In this document: positions 59,288 through 64,000 of the stretch, piece after piece | Position numbering within the stretch: the stretch's first letter is position 1 | Layout: every line of letters starts with the position of its first letter | Assembly (NCBI GenBank): GCA_046349435.1 | Contig: JAXMCI010000033.1 | Span: forward strand, 1 to 64,000 | DNA length: 64,000 nt | DNA from: JAXMCI01 sp046349435 | GTDB lineage: Bacteria; Pseudomonadota; Alphaproteobacteria; Dongiales; Dongiaceae | Reading direction: 5' to 3' | The notes under the pieces: model-generated | What the model saw: only the letters and a program-made list of their open reading frames with translations | The model's database searches: none | What the model was told of the DNA's origin: nothing | Translations under genes and position numbers: made by a program

Positions 59288-61868
59288 CGGCGGCCGCCTC
59301 GCCGCCCTGATGGCGGCCCTGGTCGAGTGGAGCCGGCGCCATGCGGTGCTGGTGCTGCTCGCCGGGCTGGCGCTGACGGTGGCCAGCGGCTTCTATGCCG
59401 CAACCCGTTTCGCGATCGACTCCAACGTCTCGGCGATGATCTCGTCGCACCTCGACTGGCGGCAGCGCGAGATCGAGCTGGGGCGCGCCTTCCCGCAGAA
59501 CGACGACCTGCTGCTGGTCGTGGTGGACGGCGCCGACGCCGACCTCGCCGACCGGGCGGCCGGCCGGCTGGCGGCCGCGCTGGCCGCCCGTCCGGCCCAG
59601 TTCCAGCATGTCCGCCGGCCCGATGCCGGGCCCTGGTTCGACAAGGAGGGCCTGCTCTTCCTGTCCGAGGCGGAGCTGCAGGCGATGGCCGACCAGCTGA
59701 TCGCCGCCCAGCCGATGATCGGCGCGCTGGCTGCCGACCCGAGCCTGCGCGGCCTGTTCGACGCGCTCGGCCTGGGGCTGCAGGGGGTGGCCCAGGGCCA
59801 GGTGAAGCTGGCCGATCTCGAGCCCGCCCTGGCGGCAGTGGCCGGCGTCGCGCAGTCGGTCCTCGACGGCCGGCCGCGGCCGCTCTCCTGGCAGCGGCTG
59901 CTGACCGGCCGGGTGCCGCTGCCGCGCGAGCTGCGCCGCTTCGTCCTGGTCCAGCCGGTGCTCGACTACGGCGCCCTGGTGCCCGGCGCCGGCGCCAGCG
60001 CCGCGGTCCGCCAGATCGCCGGCGAGCTCGGCCTCACGCCCGATGCCGGCGTGCGGGTGCGGCTGACCGGGCCGGTGGCGCTGTCCGACGACCAGTTCGC
60101 CAGCGTCGCCCAGGGCACCGGCACCGCGGCGCTGGTCTCGGTGGTGCTGGTCTGCATCATCCTGCTGCTGGCGCTGCGCTCCCTGCGCTCGGTCGCCGCC
60201 GTGCTGCTGACCCTGGTCGCCGGGCTGCTGGCGACCGCCGCGTTCGCGCTGCTCACGGTCGGCGCCCTCAATGTCATCTCGGTTGCCTTCGTCGTGCTGT
60301 TCGTCGGCATCGCCGTCGATTTCAGCATCCAGTTCTGCGTGCGCTACCGCGACGAGACCTTCCGCCTCGGCGATCGCGGCCTGGCGCTCGCCGCGACCGC
60401 GCGGCTGGTCGCCCCGTCGCTGCTGATGGCGGCGCTGACCAGCGCGGTCGGCTTCTACTGCTTCGTGCCGACCGACTATCGCGGCATCGCCGAGCTCGGC
60501 ATCATCGCCGGCACGGGGATGGTGATCGCCCTCCTGCTCAACTTCACGCTGCTGCCGGCCCTGCTCGCGCTGTTCCGCCCGACCTCGGCGCGCGAGGCGG
60601 TGGGCTTCGCCGGGGCGGCCCCGGTCGATCGGTTCCTGATCCGCCGGCGCCGCGCCGTGATCGCGGCGGGCGGCCTGCTCGCCGTGCTCGGGCTGGCGCT
60701 GCTGCCGCGGATGCAGTTCGACTTCGACCCGATGCATCTGCAGAACCAGAGCGCCGAATCGGTGTCGACGCTGATCGACATGATCGAGGACGAGTCGAGC
60801 ACGCCCTACCGCATCGACATCCTGGCCCCCTCGGTGGCGGCGGCGGCCGCGCTGGCGGGCAAGCTGTCGGCGCTGCCCGAGGTCGAGCACGCCATCACCG
60901 TCTCGAGCTTCGTGCCGGAGGACCAGGATCCCAAGCTCGAGATCCTCGCCGATGCCGCGCAGCTGCTCGGCCCCACCCTCGACCCGCCGGAACGCCGCCC
61001 GCCGCCCGACGACGCGGGGGTGGCGGCCGCCACCGCGACGCTGATCGGGCGGCTGCAGGCCGCGGCCGCGCCGGGCAGCTCCGCCGGACGCCTGGCCGAG
61101 CTGCTCGCCGGCATCACGGCGCGCGGCCCCGCGGCGCGCGCGGCGCTGGCGCAGGCGCTGGTGGCCGGGCTGCCCGAGCTGCTCGGCAAGCTCGGCACCG
61201 CGCTCTCGGCGGGAAAGGTGACGCTGGCCGACCTGCCGCTGGACCTCCGCCGCGACTGGGTGGCCGCCGACGGGCAGGCGCGCATCGAGGTCACGCCGAA
61301 GGGCCGGGTGCGCAGCAACGAGCAGATCCGCCGCTTCGTCGACGCGGTCCGGGCGGTGGCGCCGCAGGCCAGCGGCGGCCCGGTCGGGATCGTCGAATCG
61401 GGCCGCACCATCGTCAACGCGTTCGTCACCGCCGGGCTGATCGCGTTCGGCGGCGTCGCCCTGCTGCTGTTCCTCGTGCTGCACCGGATCCGCGACGTCG
61501 CCCTGGTCTTCGCCCCGGTGCTGCTGGCCGCGCTGCTCACCGTGTCGACCAGCGTGATCTTCGGCCTGCCGGTCAACTACGCCAACATCATCGCCCTGCC
61601 GCTGCTGCTCGGCATCGGCGTCGCCTTCTCGATCTACTTCGTCAGCAACTGGCGCGCCGGCGAGGGCGACCCGCTGCAGTCGAGCACGGCGCGCGCCGTG
61701 CTGTTCAGCGCGCTGACCACCACCACCGCCTTCGGCAGCCTGGCGCTCTCCAGCCATCCCGGCACCGCCGACATGGGCAAGCTGCTGACCATCGCGCTCG
61801 GCTTCACGCTGCTCGCCACCTTCTTCTTCCTGCCCGCCCTGCTCGGGCCGCCGCCGCGGCAGCGCTGA
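59277..61868 (+). CDS. hpnN: HpnN, RND/MMPL-family hopanoid transporter
   Basis: 863 aa, GTG start. One N-terminal helix (VLVLLAGLALTVASGFYAAT), a large periplasmic domain with FAIDSNVSAMISSHLDWRQR, then five helices including NVISVAFVVLFVGIAVDFSI. A second half repeats the pattern, with NYANIIALPLLLGIGVAFSI and a matching C-terminal bundle. This is the HpnN pattern of the MMPL group. HpnN moves hopanoids towards the outer membrane. Neighbours hpnM, hpnL, hpnK and hpnJ support the name. Confidence 0.9.
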   Translation: MKPDGGRLAALMAALVEWSRRHAVLVLLAGLALTVASGFYAATRFAIDSNVSAMISSHLDWRQREIELGRAFPQNDDLLLVVVDGADADLADRAAGRLAAALAARPAQFQHVRRPDAGPWFDKEGLLFLSEAELQAMADQLIAAQPMIGALAADPSLRGLFDALGLGLQGVAQGQVKLADLEPALAAVAGVAQSVLDGRPRPLSWQRLLTGRVPLPRELRRFVLVQPVLDYGALVPGAGASAAVRQIAGELGLTPDAGVRVRLTGPVALSDDQFASVAQGTGTAALVSVVLVCIILLLALRSLRSVAAVLLTLVAGLLATAAFALLTVGALNVISVAFVVLFVGIAVDFSIQFCVRYRDETFRLGDRGLALAATARLVAPSLLMAALTSAVGFYCFVPTDYRGIAELGIIAGTGMVIALLLNFTLLPALLALFRPTSAREAVGFAGAAPVDRFLIRRRRAVIAAGGLLAVLGLALLPRMQFDFDPMHLQNQSAESVSTLIDMIEDESSTPYRIDILAPSVAAAAALAGKLSALPEVEHAITVSSFVPEDQDPKLEILADAAQLLGPTLDPPERRPPPDDAGVAAATATLIGRLQAAAAPGSSAGRLAELLAGITARGPAARAALAQALVAGLPELLGKLGTALSAGKVTLADLPLDLRRDWVAADGQARIEVTPKGRVRSNEQIRRFVDAVRAVAPQASGGPVGIVESGRTIVNAFVTAGLIAFGGVALLLFLVLHRIRDVALVFAPVLLAALLTVSTSVIFGLPVNYANIIALPLLLGIGVAFSIYFVSNWRAGEGDPLQSSTARAVLFSALTTTTAFGSLALSSHPGTADMGKLLTIALGFTLLATFFFLPALLGPPPRQR

Positions 61869-61876
61869 GCCGGGCC

Positions 61877-62854
61877 TCAGCCGGCGGCGCGGGCCCGGCG
61901 CCACAGCGCACGGCCCTCGGCGGCCTGCCAGGCGAGCAGGGCCGGGACGAACAGCAGCAGGTCGCGGGCGCGGCGCGTCAGCGCCAGCGCCAGGGCGGTG
62001 TCGGCGGGCAGCCCGACCAGCGCGCCGACCGCCAGGAAGCCGCCCTCCTGCACGCCCAGCGCGCCCGGCACCAGGAAGGCGGCGCTGCTCACCGCCTGGA
62101 TCAGGGCCTCGACGATCACCGCCTCGGCGAGGCCGACGGGATGGCCGAGGAAGTGCAGCGCCAGCCAGATCTCGCCCGCCCCCGCCACCCAGCCGGCGAG
62201 CTGCCACAGGGTGCAGGCGAGGATGCGGTCGCGCCGCCGGTAGAACTGCCGGATCGCCCGGTCGAGCCGGATGGCGCTGCCGAGCAGCCCGGCCAGCCGG
62301 TCGCCGAGCACCGTCTCGAAGATCCGGCCGAGCAGGCCGAACAGGCCGAGATGCTGGACCGCCACCAGCAACGCCACGAGCGGCAGGGCGGCGAGCAGCG
62401 CCAGCGCGATCGGCCAGGCGCCGCCGAGCTCGCCGCGCAGCGCGAGCAGCGCGATCCCGAGCAGGGCGAACAGCGCCTGGCTCAGGATCGACAGCGTCAT
62501 GTCGACCACCAGGCTGGCGAGCGTCGGCGCATTGCGCACGCCGCGGCGGCGCAGCAGCCGGGCCGAGGCGACCTCGCCGCCGATGCGGGCCACCGGCAGC
62601 AGCCCGTTGACCGCCTCGCGCACCCACACCGCCCCGGTGAAGAAGGCGAGGCCGGGCTTGCGCGCCCCGGGCAGCAGGATCTGCCAGGCGCGCGCATTGA
62701 GCGCCATCGGCACGATGTGGAACAGGCCGGACCACAGGATGCCGAGCCCGGCGGCGCCGAGCGCCGCGACGATGGCGCCCAGCCCCTGATGCAGGATCAG
62801 CCCGGTCGCCAGCACCAGCCCGGCGACCGCCAGCAGCCCCGCCCAGCGGATCAC
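61877..62854 (-). CDS. hpnL: HpnL-like integral membrane protein (lysylphosphatidylglycerol-synthase TM family)
   Basis: 325 aa, GTG start in a GTGA overlap with hpnK. About eight helices. Features: VPMALNARAWQILLPGARKP, VWVREAVNGLLPVARIGGEV, LLRRRGVRNAPTLASLVVDM and SSAAFLVPGALGVQEGGFLA, typical of the UPF0104/HpnL group. The biochemical role is unknown; the family occurs with hopanoid and other lipid genes. Convergent with hpnN (8 bp between stops). Confidence 0.85.
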   Translation of the reverse strand: MIRWAGLLAVAGLVLATGLILHQGLGAIVAALGAAGLGILWSGLFHIVPMALNARAWQILLPGARKPGLAFFTGAVWVREAVNGLLPVARIGGEVASARLLRRRGVRNAPTLASLVVDMTLSILSQALFALLGIALLALRGELGGAWPIALALLAALPLVALLVAVQHLGLFGLLGRIFETVLGDRLAGLLGSAIRLDRAIRQFYRRRDRILACTLWQLAGWVAGAGEIWLALHFLGHPVGLAEAVIVEALIQAVSSAAFLVPGALGVQEGGFLAVGALVGLPADTALALALTRRARDLLLFVPALLAWQAAEGRALWRRARAAG

Positions 62855-63732
62855 CGGCGGCCCGGGCGCGGGACGGCGCGTGGCACCGGCGGCAGCGCGC
62901 CGAAGCAGGTCAGGGCGATGCCGGCCTCGGCCAGCGCCGCCTTCACCTTCGGGCTGACCAGCGCGCGATACTCCTCGACCGGCCGGTACTCGGGCATCGA
63001 GGGCTGGAACTCGGGCGGCCGCTCGACCGCCGGGTGGCAGTAGAGCTCGCTGACCCCCGGCGGCAGGTGCGGCAGCAGCGCCAGCAGCCGCGCCTCGGTC
63101 ATCGCCCCGGTCCAGGTGATGCCGAAGACATGGTCGTTGGTGGCGAGCCCGGCCCGGCGCAGCTGCCAGCGCAGCAGCGCCGTCCACGGGCCGAGCAGCC
63201 GGGCGGCCAGCCGGCCCGGCGCCTGCGGGTCGGCGCGGCGCAGCACCGCGCCCGGCTCGTGCGGCAGCCGCACCGCGGCCAGGCCGAACTCGCGGCCGAT
63301 GGCGGCGATCAGCCCGGCCACCGTCGGGTGGAGATGGAAGTGCTTGTGCGCGTTGGCGTGGTCGAGCGGCAGCCCGGTGGCGCCGAAAGCGGCGAACTGG
63401 GCGCGGATCTCGGCGGCCAGCTGGCGGCGCACCGACGGCCGCAGGAAGTTGATCCCGGCCAGCGCCATGTCGTTGCGGAAGCGGCCCGCGGCGGTCACCA
63501 GGTCGGGGATCCGCTCGGGCGGCAGCAGCGGCCTGCCGTCGACCAGCACGACGTGCAGCCCGACGCGCAGCGAGGGCAGGCGGCGGGCGCGCGCCACGGC
63601 GTCGGCCGCCGCGGGCGCGCCGACCATCAGGCTGGCGCCGGTCAGGATGCCGTCGCGATGGCCCGCCTCGACGGCCTGGTTGACCGCCTCGGCGAGGCCG
63701 AAATCGTCGGCCGTTACGATCAGCCGTCTCAG
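62851..63732 (-). CDS. hpnK: HpnK, ChbG/YdjC-family deacetylase of the hopanoid cluster
   Basis: 293 aa if the CTG at 63732 is the start. The N-terminal LRRLIVTADDFGLAEAVNQA is the family start (metal-binding DD), and the codon in the initiator position is CTG in a CTGA overlap with the hpnJ stop. The next possible ATG (63627) would remove TADDFG and cannot be right. Other motifs: GLHVVLVDGRPLLP (His ligand) and DHANAHKHFHLHP (HxH). Probably a carbohydrate deacetylase acting on a hopanoid head group; the family name HpnK comes from such clusters. Confidence 0.85.
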   Translation of the reverse strand: MRRLIVTADDFGLAEAVNQAVEAGHRDGILTGASLMVGAPAAADAVARARRLPSLRVGLHVVLVDGRPLLPPERIPDLVTAAGRFRNDMALAGINFLRPSVRRQLAAEIRAQFAAFGATGLPLDHANAHKHFHLHPTVAGLIAAIGREFGLAAVRLPHEPGAVLRRADPQAPGRLAARLLGPWTALLRWQLRRAGLATNDHVFGITWTGAMTEARLLALLPHLPPGVSELYCHPAVERPPEFQPSMPEYRPVEEYRALVSPKVKAALAEAGIALTCFGALPPVPRAVPRPGRR

Positions 63733-64000
63733 CTCGCGCGCGCCTTCAGGAACTGGTAGAACTCGACGCCCTCGCGCAGCCGCCGCTTCATCATCTGCGG
63801 GCTGCGCAGCATCTCGCCGACCAGCGCGGCGATCTTTCCCGGGCGGAAGTAGAAGCGCTTGTAGAAGGCCTCCACCGAATCGAAGATCTCGGTGTGGACG
63901 AGGTGCGGGTAGCTGAGCGGCGCGATCTGCACGCCGCGCTCGTCGACCAGCTCGGCATGCTCGGCGTCGAGCCAGCCATTCTCCACCGCCTGATCGTAGA
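63729..64000 (-). CDS. hpnJ: HpnJ, hopanoid-associated radical SAM protein, C-terminal part (partial)
   Basis: The last 90 codons are in the window. The tail (AELVDERGVQIAPLSYPHLV, HTEIFDSVEAFYKRFYFRPG, KIAALVGEMLRSPQMMKRRL, EGVEFYQFLKARAS) matches the C-terminal accessory region of HpnJ radical SAM proteins, thought to ring-contract the ribose of the bacteriohopanetetrol head. The Cys motif that binds the cluster is outside the window. It overlaps hpnK by 4 bp. Confidence 0.78.
   Translation of the reverse strand, partial: YDQAVENGWLDAEHAELVDERGVQIAPLSYPHLVHTEIFDSVEAFYKRFYFRPGKIAALVGEMLRSPQMMKRRLREGVEFYQFLKARAS

Noticed and set aside
59259..63043. Long open frames on both strands across hpnN and hpnL
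   Set aside because: Same artefact; composition is Arg/Ala/Gly/Gln-rich with no motifs, while the hpn frames carry clear family signatures.

Overview
The window is very GC-rich (my estimate is above 70 %) and densely coding. A SAM-II riboswitch, an hpn hopanoid cluster, a trb-type conjugation operon and a GcvA-like LysR regulator point to an alphaproteobacterium, most plausibly Rhodospirillales/Acetobacterales. I cannot name a genus from sequence alone.

Layout. 1-8714 (+): mating-pair-formation operon of a P-type (trb) type IV secretion system, trbD(partial)-E-F-G-I-(small ORF)-L-traF-trbB. trbL and traF carry apparent 1-nt frameshifts, and a palindromic intergenic repeat sits inside the start of traF. 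8960-16523: polysaccharide locus with Stf0 sulfotransferase, Wzx-like flippase (-), FrhB-type Fe-S protein, pyruvyl transferase, GT2 and GT4. 16643-19407: EmrA/EmrB efflux pair behind a promoter overlapped by a perfect palindrome. 19579-28633: carbohydrate-uptake/degradation region with a sugar ABC importer (permeases and binding protein), two GH26-like secreted glycosidase paralogues, an SGNH esterase, an MhpD-like hydratase, a frameshifted uppP and a broken tonB-like gene. 28732-34054: EamA exporter, HSL-type esterase, and a two-gene ABC importer (double permease plus ATPase with a C-terminal sensor-like domain) with no binding protein.

34070-37893 (-): a four-gene cluster of exported proteins I do not recognise. 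Two are clear paralogues, and three end in DUF2061-like helical segments with an E/D-[YF]-x-W-[NE] motif. This is the best candidate for an undescribed system. 38030-48148: sulfur region with alkyladenine glycosylase (divergent), SAM-II riboswitch plus terminator and metZ, a LysR regulator, siroheme synthase N-domain, sulfite reductase, a small exported protein, and the sulfate importer sbp-cysT-cysW-cysA. 48410-55042: galE, a GH2 glycosidase, a GT4-like glycosyltransferase and an ATP-grasp protein. 55044-57771: a possible leader peptide, an orphan OmpR-type regulator with a degenerate receiver, and two SDR dehydrogenases. 57887-64000: hopanoid lipid cluster hpnM, copC-like, copD remnant, hpnN (+), convergent with hpnL, hpnK, hpnJ(partial) (-).

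Many genes overlap their neighbour by ATGA/GTGA/CTGA, which implies translational coupling. GTG and TTG starts are common, and CTG (hpnK) and ATT (EamA gene) starts are likely. Several broken frames (trbL, traF, uppP, tonB) coincide with short homopolymers or GC-rich tracts. Assembly indels must be excluded before any of them is called a pseudogene.
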